The notes beneath the pieces are model-generated. The model worked only from the letters and a program-made list of their open reading frames with translations. It did not search any database and was not told the DNA's origin. A program made the position numbers and the translations under genes. A DNA stretch of 64,000 bases from Mytilus californianus (lineage: Eukaryota > Mollusca > Bivalvia > Mytilida > Mytilidae): positions 55,514,247 through 55,578,246 of the forward strand of contig NW_026262604.1 in assembly GCF_021869535.1 (NCBI RefSeq), written 5' to 3'. Positions 33,726 to 44,984 of the stretch are shown in pieces (position 1 is the stretch's first letter; every line of letters begins with the position of its first letter).

Positions 33726-34920
33726 GACTTGTAGCTGCGTGGTGCTTTTGACTCTGTTTGGCATAATGGCCCGTTGTACAAATTGATAAATGATGGTGTT
33801 GGTTTGAAATTTTATACTACTTTGAAAAATATGTATAGTTTATCCCAGTCTGCACTTAAGATTGGTAATGAACACTCTTTGTTTTTTACAATTATTAGAG
33901 GTGTAAGACAAGGGGACTGTTTAAGTCCTTCTTTTTTTAATTGTTATATAAATGACTTACATTCAATTTTTGATGAAACTTGTAACCATCCAGTTCTTGA
34001 TACTTCAAGTATCCAAACTCTCAGTTACGCAGATGATTTAGTGTTACTGTCTGAGACACACCAGGGGCTTCAAAATACGTTAGCTACACTAAATAAATAT
34101 TGCATTAAATTGCAGTTGAGTGTAAATACAAACAAGACTAAAATTCTAGTTTTTCAGAATATTTATAAACAATCCCCACCCCTCTTGTTCAATGATAAAT
34201 TTTTGACTGAAGTTAAAGACTTTAAAATTTCTAGGGAATATTATTAACTATAGGGGAAATTTTACAAAAACTACTGAAGAGCTGTCTAAAAAAGGTATTA
34301 AAGTTTTATTTATATTGAGAAAATATATGTCCAATTTTAAGTTTGTTCCCACTAATTTGTCATGTAAATTATTTGATACTCTTATAAGACCTATTTTGAC
34401 ATACAACTCTGAAATTTGGTGTATGGATAATTTTCAGTCAGCTTTTAGGGCATCTAATAGAGCTGCTGTAAATAATACTTTTTGTGATACTCTTGCATTA
34501 GCAGAAAAATATCCTTTTGAGAAGGTTCATTCTAATTTTTGTAAAGCAGTATTAGGACTGAAAACGACAGCCACTAACATAGGTGCTAGATCAGAATTAC
34601 GTAGATTTTCTTTGGACTCTTATATAAAAACTCAAACACTCATGTATTTGTATATAATAAACTGTAATGATATTAATCCCCTGGTCTAAGAATCTCTACA
34701 AACAAACATAAATTTACATTCCGCAGGAATTTATTCTTGGTACTCATTTGCAGATAAAATTTTTGAAGATATGAAAATAAACCCCGAAAATTACTCTAAT
34801 ATAAATGTACCTTTTAAACAATAAAAAAACGTGTTAAAATGTAATATTAAAAAGTGTGTTTTAGAGGAACATGAAAAAACTACTTTTAATAAACTTTCAA
34901 AATTGGATTCCTCATCCAAA
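33726..34920 (+). pseudogene. LINE reverse transcriptase remnant (YADD-box)
   Basis: Motifs in order: LRGAFDSVWHNGPLYKLI (motif A with its Asp), IRGVRQGDCLSPSFFNCYIN (motif B), LSYADDLVLLS (YADD at 34026-34037), LSVNTNKTKILVF (motif D). At about 34232 a frameshift moves the frame: NIINYRGNFTKTTEELSKKG, PTNLSCKLFDTLIRPILTY and ASNRAAVNNTFCDTLALAEK continue in another frame. TAA codons at about 34687 and 34824 interrupt the rest. The arrangement is that of CR1/Jockey/I-type LINEs; the clade is not resolved. It is not functional. Confidence 0.82.
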
Positions 34921-35178
34921 CAAGTCAGGAGCCTCTAGCCTTTGTTAGTCTTGTATTATTTTTAATTTTAGTTTCTTGTGTACAATTTGGAGTTTAGTAT
35001 GGCGTTCATTATCACTGAACTAGTATATATATTTGTTTAGGGGCCAGCTGAAGGACGCCTCCGGGTGCGGGAATTTCTCGCTGCATTGAAGACCTGTTGG
35101 TGACCTTCTGCTGTTGTCTGTTCTATGGTCGGGTTGTTGTCTCTTTGACACATTCCCCATTTCCATTCTCAATTTTAT
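34921..35178 (+). repeat. Retroelement 3' tail inserted in the LINE
   Basis: Matches the 3' tail of the minus-strand retroelement at 26972-27240 in reverse: CAAGTCAGGAGCCTCTAGCC at the start, GGGGCCAGCTGAAGGACGCC and CATTTCCATTCTCAATTTTA at the end. It lies exactly between two halves of the LINE reading frame. No clear target-site duplication is seen. Confidence 0.8.
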
Positions 35179-35189
35179 TTGTCTCTATG

Positions 35190-35622
35190 GGAAATTAAAA
35201 ACTAATTGTCAGTCTGAGGAATATTTAAATTGCAATAATTTTATACATAGGCAGTTTCTCTCAAAATTTAGACTCAGTGATCATTCGCTAGGCATTGAAT
35301 TGGGAAGGTACAGAAACATTCCAAGAGCACAAAGATTATGTAAAAAATGTGGAGTCCTATAGATGACGAATTTCATTTCTTTTTGTATTGTGACATTAAC
35401 ATATCATTGCGTTCCAATTTCTTTGCTTATCTAAAAGACTATGTACCATTATTTCAACATCTTGATGCATTTAATAAACTAAAACACATTCTAAACCCCA
35501 TCCCTGAACTTGTTTGTCATATTGGAGTCTTTATTAGGCAGTCTTTAGAACTGAGGGGTCAGACCCATGTCAGACAAGCTTATGATTGTGTTTTTTACAT
35601 CAATTTAAAATTGAACTCTTAA
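35190..35622 (+). pseudogene. LINE C-terminal domain remnant with zinc motif
   Basis: LYGKLKTNCQSEEYLN, FLSKFRLSDHSLGIELGRYR and RAQRLCKKCGVL in one frame, then, after a one-base shift at about 35358, DDEFHFFLYCDINISLRSNF and onward to TAA. C-x2-C followed by HF-x3-C is the C-terminal zinc-knuckle-like signature of many LINE ORF2 proteins, preceded by the usual R-x-S-x-H-x-L-x-I-E-x-G-R-Y block. It is the continuation of the pseudogene left of the insertion. Confidence 0.78.
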
Positions 35623-35749
35623 AATATGTTCTATTATATTGTATTGTATTGTATTACATTGTATTTCATTGTATTTAAAATGTATAATTGTTTGTATTGC
35701 TTGACCCTTATTGGTGTAATTTTGAAATAAAGATGATTTCAGATTTAAA

Positions 35750-36300
35750 GTCGAAGGTAATTTTATTTTTGTATCATTAAGGAGACAATCATTTGATTTT
35801 CCGGGGTGGGGTTTGCAGGAAGATTTTGAAAAATAACATCCTAGCCTGGTAAGAGCCGAAATTAAATAACCTTGCATAAGAAAGGATTTAAATGAATATT
35901 CTGTAAATAATCACAAAGTGCAGGAAACAGTTGTGAACAAAAGTAAAAATAAATTTTCGCGCAACAAATGTAAGCGTGTATTATATCAAAAGAATCCACC
36001 ACTTTTTGTATCAAACGAATTTGTCTATATTATTGTATCAAAAGAATGAACCACCATTTATTGTAATAAGAAGTTGGTTGATATTTGCGTAATGTAACAT
36101 GGTCTGCTTACTGTTCTTTTCCCTCAGACTCTCAACAGACGAACTACATCTGTGAGAGCTGGTTCTGATTTTTACATGTTCGGGGGGAAACTAGCTTAGA
36201 ACAATGCCTTTGATGGTGTATGGCATTGCTGCCGATGTAAAGGCAGGCCGGGTGTTGTTGCCAATGTAGAGGCAGGCCGGGAACAACAACAAGAAAGAAA
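35750..36300. other. No recognisable gene
   Basis: Contains a short direct repeat (AGGCAGGCCGGG at about 36241 and 36272). Nothing else is identified. Confidence 0.4.
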
Positions 36301-36305
36301 ACCAA

Positions 36306-36617
36306 ACTAGAATATCAAGAAACTCGCTATTAATTTAATAAAGAAAACATTGAAATAATTACAATATAATTTCAAAGTACACATTTTGAAGCCAAACTAA
36401 GTTGAAAACAATGATAAAATACTACAAACAATTCAAGTTGAATACCAATTAATAACAATAATAATTACTGTTAAAATAAACCTCTGAATTAAAATATTAG
36501 TTACTTATAAACTTTATTTATTTTTTCAAAATAAGATTAAAAGAAAAATAAAATTTAATCTAAATTATTTTCAAAACCAAGAGACTCACCTAGAATATCA
36601 AGAAACTCGCTATTAAT
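36306..36617. repeat. 255-bp AT-rich segment between 27-bp direct repeats
   Basis: CTAGAATATCAAGAAACTCG and its continuation CTATTAAT occur at 36307-36334 and again at 36590-36617. The enclosed 255 bp is AT-rich without obvious terminal symmetry. It may be an insertion with an unusually long target duplication or a local slip duplication. Confidence 0.7.
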
Positions 36618-36619
36618 AG

Positions 36620-37430
36620 TATAGCGGCTTGATCAGTTTATATACTAAGTTTTGAATGTCCTAGTAACCCTTAACTGACTATAACAAACAAACGAATTTA
36701 TGATTTATGAGTTATCAATAAAATCTAAAATGCTCAAATATAGTTATGGTCTAAGATTAGGTCGAAATTACACGTCACATAAAACTGTTTTTTCTTTCAT
36801 CTCTTCAATTTCTTATTCTAAAATTGCCAACCTATGTTTCGAATATATTTATTAACATTTCCCTAACTATAATATAAAACAATTAAAACGTAAATACATA
36901 TAACATAGTATAAAATAACATTATAAATATTAATTTAGATCTTAATCAAAAGTAACTATGGAACTAGTTTGTGCTTTATAGCTTAACACAAATAAAGTTG
37001 CTGACGTGGGTTGACCGTTGGCTGAACTTTTAAGATGTTTTATTAAACTTTGCTGGACATATAATCGAAGGTCCATTTGGCCACAGCTGAAGTTTTATTG
37101 CACAGATACGTTCAATAGTTTGTTAAAGTATTTATTTGACATATTTGAAATATCCTACGCTTTGAAAATGTATAGAACAGTTAAACAATAATTTTATATA
37201 AAATAGTTTACAGAGTAGAACTTACATACATTAACTAATAAACTGCATGAAATAGAATAAATTGCATTTTTCTATTACAATAATATAAAACGTGATAAAT
37301 ATAAAATCGAAGGAATAGTTGTAACGTCATCTATATCCAACATTTAAGTCAAATATCTGTCACAATACGTGCATAACGTTATGATAGATGAAAATGAATA
37401 GCCAATCCGTAAATACAACCACTTACTTTG
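36620..37430. other. No recognisable feature
   Basis: AT-rich spacer; nothing recognised. Confidence 0.4.
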
Positions 37431-37432
37431 AA

Positions 37433-37485
37433 CCTTGGAGGATGGTTGTCTCATTGGCAATCATACCACATCTCTTGTTTTTTAT
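37433..37485 (+). repeat. Terminal fragment of the ACCATAC-tail repeat
   Basis: GATGGTTGTCTCATTGGCAA then TCATACCACATCTC, the 3' end of the family present at 40.5-41.0 kb. Confidence 0.8.
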
Positions 37486-37489
37486 CCTA

Positions 37490-37965
37490 AAGTATTTCAG
37501 GACCTTCATATTTCAATATCAGGATATCCTGAAATATTTCATGACCTTTACAAATAATCGGTAAAAATTGATTTATTTCTAAAGGTCCTTCAGAATTTAA
37601 AATTTCAGGATATCTTTGATATATATGGATGAGCGCGATAGTATTATATTTTTTTGTTCGTGTTTTTTATCTTCTTAAAATTCAACCACCATGGCTACCA
37701 TGTCTAATCAAAGCGCGAAAGCGCTGTAAAGGCAGTTAATTACAGGTTGTGTGTATTTTTAGTCCAGTTATATCATTATCTTGCATAGTACAGTGTACTT
37801 ATCAGAGGTGGCTTTCAGTATTTAAGATTTAGAGTTCTCTAATGATATTGAACAAGTTTTATGAATGTCATATTCTGAGCACTATATGAAGGCGATTGTT
37901 CTCACTTGTTTATGAACTAGTGCATTATGTCCAGTTTGTATCTTTTTTATCTATGTTTATAGTCA
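37490..37965. other. AT-rich spacer with CAGGATATCCTG palindrome
   Basis: ATTTCAGGA / TCCTGAAAT words recur in both orientations at 37495-37615, centred on the palindrome ATCAGGATATCCTGA. No gene is seen. Confidence 0.45.
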
Positions 37966-37967
37966 AA

Positions 37968-38605
37968 ATAGTTATCAAAGGTACCAGGACTATAATTTAA
38001 TACGCCAGACGCGCGTTTCGTCTATATAAGACTCATCAGTGACGCTCAGATCAAAATAGTTAGAAAGCCAAACAAGTGCAAATTTGATGATCATTAAGGA
38101 CCCAAATTTCCAAAAAGTTGTGCCAAATGCGGCTAAGGTAATCTATTCCTTGGATAAGAAAATCCTTAGTTTTTCAAAAAATTCAAAGTTTTGTAACAGA
38201 AAATTTATGAAAATGACCATATAATTGATATTCATGTCAAAACCGAAGTGCTGACTACTGGGCTGGTGATACCCTCGGGAACGAAACGTCCACCAGCAGT
38301 GGCATCGACCCAGTGGTGTAAATAGTTATCAAATGTACCAGCATTATAATTTAATACGCCAGACGCGCGTTTCGTCTACATGAGACTCATCAGTGACGCT
38401 CAGATCAAAATAGTTATAAAGCCAAACAAGTACAAAGTTGAAGAGTATTGAGGACCTAAAATTCCAAAAAGTTTTGCCAAATACGGCTAAGGTAATCTAT
38501 TCCTTGGATAAGAAAATCCTTAGTTTTTCGAAAAATTCAAAGTTTTGTAACAGGAAGTTTATAAAAATGACCATATAATTGATATTCAAATACTGTTTAA
38601 AATAG
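37968..38605 (+). repeat. Tandem dimer of a 354-bp mussel repeat
   Basis: ATAGTTATCAAAGGTACCAG starts at 37968 and a near copy starts at 38322. Each continues through ATACGCCAGACGCGCGTTTC, AGACTCATCAGTGACGCTCA, CCAAATGCGGCTAAGGTAA and GAAAATCCTTAGTTTTTC. The first copy also contains CGAAACGTCCACCAGCAGTG just before the junction. The second copy is truncated. I recognise this unit as abundant, often tandem, in mussels. Confidence 0.85.
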
Positions 38606-38679
38606 TTAGGCATTTTCTTTTTAGTAATAAGTAAATGTTATCAACTGTATTTTATTCAACTCTGCAAATGTGGTTTGTT

Positions 38680-38735
38680 ACTGGTAAGTATGGATGATAG
38701 TTGTTTCATTGGCAATCATAACACATCTCCTTATT
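38680..38735 (+). repeat. Terminal fragment of the ACCATAC-tail repeat
   Basis: GGATGATAGTTGTTTCATTG then GCAATCATAACACATCTCC, a diverged copy of the tail at 37433-37485. Confidence 0.7.
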
Positions 38736-38739
38736 TATA

Positions 38740-39395
38740 TAATGATTTATATTCAACGACCTCAGGTACAAAAAAAAATGTATGTAACTAAACTATGATG
38801 GGAAACCTTTGACTTCTTTCTTTTATATAAACTTTTGATTTGGTACCATAGAACTATGTAGAATAAATGTACATTGCAACATGTCAACTCTTTCAATGAC
38901 AATACTTTTTTTAGAAACTATAACTCCAAGCAAAATTATATTTCCAAGTTTAAAGTAATTTATGAATGAAAAAAGGAGTTCTTAATTAAGAAATAAACTG
39001 ATTCGCTGAGCGCAGCTGGATACACCCGCAGAGGTCCAACCCTGAACAGTTGGGGCAAAAATGGACACAATATTCAAGCTTGATACAGGTCTGAATTTGG
39101 ATTGTAATTAAATATTTGACATATTATAGTTTCTGAATAAATGTAGTCAAAGAACTTGAAATCGGCTATATGAATTGAATTTATATTCAATTAAAGATTT
39201 CTTGCTGTTGTGCAATACACTGTGCTGTTGCGCAATACTTAATAAATCTGTTGCCAGACTATAAACAAATAAAGTTCAATTTCTTCTCAATGTCATATTT
39301 GAAATTTATGAAAATATATAGGGAGATTACATCAATAGCTATAAATAATTAACCAAAGTTTCATGCGAACTGCTTAAAGCATTTTTGAGTGGTTG
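38740..39395. other. No recognisable feature
   Basis: AT-rich spacer; nothing recognised. Confidence 0.4.
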
Positions 39396-39399
39396 TCCA

Positions 39400-40337
39400 A
39401 CAAGGGTGCACACGCTGAAATGTCTCGCCTTCTTTACTAATCACTGATATTATGTTGATAGTCCTTAATATAAAGCTTTATTACAACTGTCACATAAACT
39501 TAACATTAACCAAGAAAACTAAACATTGACCAATGAACAATGCAAATGAGATCAAGGTCAGATGAACCATGCCAGGCAGGCATGTACAGCTAACAATTCT
39601 TCCATACAACAAATATAGTTGACCTATTGCTTATAGTTCAAGAAAAACAGACCAAAACACAAAAACTTAACACTGATGAATGAACTGTGAAAATGAGGTC
39701 AAGGTCAAATAAAACCTGCGCGACTGACATATAGATCATAAAATATTTCCATACACCAAATATAGTTGACCTATTGCATATAGTATTAGAAAAAAAGACC
39801 ACAACTCAAAATCTTAACTTTGACCACTGAACCATGAAAATGAGGTCAAGGTCAAATGACACCTGCCAGTTGGACATGTACACCTTACAGTCCTTCCATA
39901 CACCGAATATACTTGACCTATTGCTTAGAGTATCTGAGGTATGGACTTGACCACCAAAACTTAACCTTGTTCACTGATCCATAAAATTAGGTCGAGGTCA
40001 AGTGAAAACTGTCTGACGGGCATGAAGACCCTGCAAGGTATGCACATACCAAATATAGTTATCCTACTACTTATAATAAGAGAGAATTTAACATTACAAA
40101 AAATGTTAACTTTTTTTTCAAGTAGTCACTGAACCATGAAAATGAGGTCAAGGACATTGGACATGTGGCTGACGGAAACTTCGTAACATGAGGCATCCAT
40201 ATACAAAGTATGAAGCATCCAGGTCTTCCGCCTTCTAAAATATAAAGCTTTTAAGAAGTTAGCTAACGCCGCCGCCGCAGGATCCCTATCCCTATGTCGA
40301 GCTTTCTGCGACAAAAGTCGCAGGCTCGACAAAAACT
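39400..40337 (+). repeat. Dispersed element with 147-bp subrepeats and terminal hairpin
   Basis: The core ACCATGAAAATGAGGTCAAG recurs about every 147 bp (39544, 39691, 39838, 39984, 40140), each followed by a GGACATGTACA-like and an ACCAAATATAGTTGACCTAT block, with divergence between units. The right end has GCCGCCGCCGC, CCCTATCCCTATGTCGAGC and a hairpin at 40296-40330 (GTCGAGC..CTGCGAC, AAAA loop, GTCGCAGGCTCGAC). The left end near 39400 reads GGTGCACACGCTGAAATGTC. A bivalve repeat by recognition; internal tandem units plus a 3' hairpin recall Helentron-related elements, but no diagnostic terminus is seen. Confidence 0.8.
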
Positions 40338-40499
40338 GGAAAATCCCCCCTTTTTTAATGAATAAAACCCCATAACTCAGAAATGTAAAATCTAAAATTT
40401 ATAAAATTCTAAAGGGAGCTTACGGATTGATAATTTAGTCTTAGATGCAAGATTTTTTTATCAGTTGTTAGTGGCTTTGAACTAACTGTCAGTAACTGC

Positions 40500-40990
40500 G
40501 AGTACTCTCAGATCTGTACTTAAGTGTCTTTTTGTTGTTTGGATGTACAACTGCCTGACCACGTCCACTTGTATTTGTATTTATCCATCTGATGAGTTAA
40601 GCCTCTTTCAACTGATTTTTATTGTTCGTTCTTATATTGTACTGTTACACCACTATCCCAGGTTAGGGGGAGGGTTGGGATCCCGCTAACATGCTTAACC
40701 CCGCCACATTCCGTATGTACATGTATGTGCCTGTCCCAAGTTGTCGGTTGTTTATGTGTTGCATATTTGTTATATTCGTTCATTTTTTGTACATAAATTA
40801 AGCCGTTAGTTTTCTTGTTTGAATTGTTTTACAATGTCATTTCGGGGCCTTTTATAGCTGACTGTGCGGTATGGGCTTTGCTCATTGTTGAAGGCCATAC
40901 TGTGACCTATAGGTGTTAATTTCTGTGTCATTTGGTCTCTTGTGGAGAGTTGTCTCATTGGCAATCATACCACATCTTCTTTTTTATATT
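40500..40990 (+). repeat. ACCATAC-tail interspersed repeat, longest copy
   Basis: The order GATGAGTTAAGCCTCTTTCA, TATTGTACTGTTACACCACT, GGTTAGGGGGAGGGTTGGGA, CCCGCCACATTCCG, AAGCCGTTAGTTTTCTTG, TCGGGGCCTTTTATAGCTGA, TGTTGAAGGCCATACTGTGA, and TTGTCTCATTGGCAATCATA then CCACATCTTCTTTTTT is a very common mussel repeat, probably the 3' part of a non-LTR or similar retroelement. No protein is encoded in this piece. Fragments of the same family occur at least five more times in the window. Confidence 0.8.
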
Positions 40991-41089
40991 TACATCAACA
41001 GATATAAAATTTTAAACAATTCACCAAAGTCAAGGTGAGACAACAAAACTTAGTTGTAAGATCTCTGAAATTTTTTACACGGTACAAGT

Positions 41090-41215
41090 TTTTCTCATTG
41101 TTGGAGATTGTACGGTGACAGTAACACCTGTAACTGCTTAAACCCATTTCTTATGCACTTTAGTTCGATAAACTCACTGAATATCATACCGCATCTCCTT
41201 ATTTTTATATGCATT
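41090..41215 (+). repeat. Diverged fragment of the ACCATAC-tail repeat
   Basis: TTCTCATTGTTGGAGATTGT, ACGGTGACAGTAACACCTG and ATATCATACCGCATCTCCTT follow the order of the preceding copy with more changes. Confidence 0.6.
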
Positions 41216-41293
41216 ACAATTTACATGTGCATGTAATTATAAATATATACATGTATATATACATCAGAACAAAATTCATTGCATCACTTTTAT

Positions 41294-42458
41294 TTATGCA
41301 TCCTTTGGCACAATACAAGTTCTAAAATTACACAACATAAAACAACTAAATGTTATTTCAGATGAAAGTTTTGTTTCAGTTCCATTCATAGGATTTATTA
41401 GAATTTTGTATGTTTTGCCAAGTCCAATAATTCGCTCTATGTGCACATGTTAATTAGAGACTTTTCTATCCCGTATAAGAGTTTTGGAACTAATTCTGTT
41501 TCTTTTTTTGAAAAAAAGTTAGGAAACAAATCTTGCACATTTAAACCTTTGTCTGCCATCACACTGTCACCTGGATCACATAGTTGAACTATTCTACATC
41601 TTTCAACTATTTCATAGTCACTGGTAGAACCAACATATACATAATAGAGACATAGTTGACTAAACCACCAGGTGTCGAACATACAAGTATTTTCAGTGTT
41701 TTTGTTTTTATATGATGAAAAGGTTGCCTGAGCTCTAGGAGCTTTAGGTTTTATCACGGGACATTCTGTGCTGTCAATAATAATCCAAGTCGTAGGAAAC
41801 TTTAATCTAAAGTTGGATGGCGAAAAATACCTGACTAAACCACTAGATGGCCAAGTGTTAGCCTCACACCACTGTTTAGACATAAAAACAATCCATGTAT
41901 ACACAATATTCTTAACACTAGTTCAATCTAGAATCTAGACAGTTCAAAGTTGGTTGTATAATGCCTCAATTTCATCAAAGTCATAAAAAAACTGATTTTC
42001 AACTGACACCCTATCAATTTGAAAATATATGTATCTCAAACAATGTGCTGCTGGACCAAGTGTGATCAAAACAAATAAAAATTTAGTATACAACTCTAAA
42101 CCGGTATAAAAATGCATGGCTGTGTCACGCGTCTTCATTTCAAAATTCTCTGCTGAAAACATAGGCATTGATGGTGTTTGCGTAATTCCATCTGTGAAGC
42201 TCAACATTAGCTCGGCAGTTGGTGGTGGACAGTCATAAATCCTTTCTGCAGTATGAATGACTTCTTCAGGAAAACCAACTTTACAATCAAAACTTTCCTC
42301 TAGATTTCTACTACAATATTCATCAAGTTTAGTTCTTTTGTTTTCACAGGGAACTGCCCTGATTTTTCTTTTTGTGGACGATTCAGTCTCTTGCTTGGTC
42401 CAGGAAAATAGGCTGGGAATGGCAGTAGACTTAAGTCTCTGTATGGTGGGTTTGCGCC
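41294..42458 (-). pseudogene. THAP-DDE transposase pseudogene, exon 2 (DDE_Tnp_4 domain)
   Basis: An acceptor (TTTTTCAG, 42460-42459) opens RKPTIQRLKSTAIPSLFSWT, the usual linker after a THAP domain. It continues through CPPPTAELMLSFTDG and LYTKFLFVLITLGPAAHCL to a premature TGA after EALYNQL (about 41945). About 40 bases later, in another frame, come VKNIVYTWIVFMSKQW, LKFPTTWIIIDSTECPVIKP (first catalytic Asp), GDSVMADKGLNVQDLF (second Asp) and, after a further shift at about 41450, HVHIERIIGLGKTYKILINP (catalytic Glu) ending CFMLCNFRTCIVPKDA and TAA at 41294-41296. The segment after EALYNQL is shorter than normal, so an internal deletion removed part of the helical region. The family is Harbinger/ISL2EU-like; the copy cannot make an active enzyme. 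Confidence 0.85.
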
Positions 42459-43028
42459 CTGAAAAAGGTTATAAAACATTAGTTTTTTGATAATTCAATG
42501 AACTTCCATTAGCAATGTATACTTTGTACTACCTGGCGAAATATTAACTAGATTTATTCATTACAATCTGGATAAAACTATGTTTGCCTGATTCAATGTA
42601 TGTTATGTAAATCCAAAGGACAAACAATGAGAGACTTATGCAACAAACGTACATTGTTTGTACCTAAATAACTATAATATAGATGAGATCATGTCATTGT
42701 TTTGTTCCTGTTAACATTTTCATTGATATTTTTCAAGAAAGTCTATGAGGCATATCTTATGCATTCCTGTCATTACTACATTGGCATAATTACTGCTAAA
42801 ATAATTCTCAGTATGATATACCTCTTGTAAGAAATCATTATAATTGTAGCAATCACCAAAAAATCTCAAACAGATCACATTGAATCGTAATCCAAAAAAT
42901 TATGACGTCTTGAATTAACCACCCCCTTTTATTCTAAAACGATAATTGCGGTTGTAAACAGACTTTGGTTTATTCGCATGGCGATTACATATATAACTAT
43001 ATATTTCAAAAAGAAAATAGAGTTTTAC
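42459..43028 (-). other. Intron of the THAP-DDE transposase pseudogene
   Basis: Bounded by a GTAAAA donor (43028 downward) and a TTTTTCAG acceptor. The phase agrees: exon 1 ends CATG and exon 2 begins GGCGC, joining to His-Gly-Arg-Lys. Confidence 0.75.
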
Positions 43029-43240
43029 CATGAATAGTTTCCTGCCCATAGTCTTTTTCAGTCAAATGTGCCTTGCAAACAACAGCTGATTGAGATGGAC
43101 TCCACGATTGCATCGTGTTCTCGTCCAATCTGCGTATGGGCCATGGCGTTGATCCAACTTTTCCTTCTTTTCAAGTCATTTGGAAATGCATGTCCTCCTC
43201 TTAAATGACATCCAGGTACACAACAACAAGTACTTGGCAT
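43029..43240 (-). pseudogene. THAP-DDE transposase pseudogene, exon 1 (THAP zinc finger)
   Basis: ATG at 43240 starts MPSTCCCVPGCHLRGG, the C-x(4)-C start of a THAP domain, then HAFPNDLKRRKSWINAMA. The frame then needs a one-base shift (about 43130): the right continuation, in another frame, is TMQSWSPSQSAVVCKAHLTE then KDYGQETIH, giving the W-x-P-S and C-x2-H that complete the C2CH zinc site. In the uncorrected frame the protein ends at 43058. THAP domains bind the transposon ends in this family. A sequencing error cannot be excluded for this one shift, but exon 2 is independently broken. Confidence 0.82.
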
Positions 43241-43244
43241 CGTT

Positions 43245-44200
43245 AATTAAAAATGTAACTGAAATAGTTGCACAGTGCAGAAACCGGAAAGTGAGGAACA
43301 GGTTCGGCTACCACGGCGCCACCTATTCAGGAACGATAATTTGCTACTTTATATAACTGCGAAATAACAATAACGTTAGACGGGTTCACGTGCATAAACA
43401 GAAATGTGCTTTAAATTGTATAATATAATTCATGTTCAGTCGACCTTTAATTATTATATCAACGTCTGAAATGATTTATAAACATCTAGATTACAGATAA
43501 CCCGAGCTCTTTCCACACGGAATTCAAATAATTCTAGTTTGTCAATCGGTTGACTGCTTATAATGCAAAATACAAATATATCAAAAGTTTTCAAAACTAA
43601 CAAAACACAATGATCGTTTCTCTATTTCCCAATGTATATGAAATGAAACAAAAAACATTTTATATCACAATAAGAAGAGGAGAGAATTCAACATTTCCGG
43701 ATCTACTTGGAGCCTAATGACCCCCACGTAGATAAGTTGGATATCGCGGAAGGAAAGATTAACCCGGCAACCAGAAAGGCATTAAAGCACTGCCTTTAAA
43801 AACCATGTTACCTGAACATAGGAATTATATGAATTAATTGTCTAATATCTAGAAAACCATAATAGATATAGAAATAAATCATTCGCGCAAAAAATGCTCA
43901 TGATATCAATTTTTACTTATTTCCCATTTCCACCAAAATGATCGGACGGCTTCTTTAAATGACTCCTTTCAAGAGTACCCCCCCCCCCCCCCCCCCCCCC
44001 TAAAATGACGACTTTTGACTTATTCGCGAGGTTTGCCTTTTATCTCGAAAACTATGATAGGTTGGAACTATAAAATAATCAACAATGCAAGATATATATT
44101 TTTGAGAGGTGAGCGATTCAGGCTATTAGGTATTTTGTAATTTTAGTTTAATGAATTAGCTCTTATCGATAAATGGAGCAACATATTTTCTCTCGAATAT
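43245..44200. other. No recognisable gene; poly-C run at 43978
   Basis: Contains a run of 23 C (43978-44000). The ends of the transposon that carried the THAP-DDE gene might lie here, but no matching inverted repeat was found at both sides. Confidence 0.4.
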
Positions 44201-44984
44201 ATGAGACAGATTACAATGTGTACAGAAGCTTCTGAATATAGTCTACTATTTTACTGTATGTCAATACTCTTATCTCGGAAATAAAGAGTGAGTTCTCATT
44301 TGACGGAAAAAAATACGACCAACAGCTGTTTTGCAAAACTACAAAAAATAAGATAACTCCGCTACTGCCAAACCCTCGGTTCCCTAAGAAACGGCTCACT
44401 ATATTTATACAGAAATAAGATAAAACGTATTTATAATAACACTGTATCATATTACAGCTACATGTATATAAATAAGTCTGAAAAATTAAGGCTGATATAA
44501 AAAAAAAAATCTAATTTGTCTGTTAACACTTCTCACAGATCATTTTACGTATTCAACTCACAATTATATGGAAATGATAATTTCTGTTGACCCTAAACTT
44601 TGTTTAAAACACGTACGAAATAGAAAACAATATTATGTATAGAGAAAAGACTATCTTATAAATATTTAGATGATACTTTCATCAGCATTAGTCTGGTTTT
44701 TGTCTGCAATTTTATTTTTAATGTCAGTACTCTTAACCCGTCAATATTTTATTAAAGAAAAGTACATGTATGATTCAGTGAAAGTGAATAGTTGCTTTGA
44801 TGCTGTTGGTTTTTCTCCTTTCTTTTCGGAATGAAACCAAGTTTCTTGTAAACTTGCGAAACTGCTGGCATCATATAAATAAAGTAATTGCGCCTTGAAC
44901 TGCGCCTTGAGCAGTGTGGATAGAATAATGCATATATACCTCCAAACTTGTTTGTAAGACATGTAAAATTACGACACTGTTAAC

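Larger units (their letters stand above)
33726..35745 (+). mobile_element. 5'-truncated LINE, split by a later insertion
   Basis: The RT palm to C-terminal zinc motif of a non-LTR retrotransposon, with a 3' end of TATTGTATTGTATTGTATT simple repeat and AATAAAGATG near 35730. The 5' endonuclease and fingers are missing, as usual for 5'-truncated LINE copies. The element is interrupted at 34921-35178 by a piece of the retroelement tail described at 26972-28985; coding resumes after it. Confidence 0.8.
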
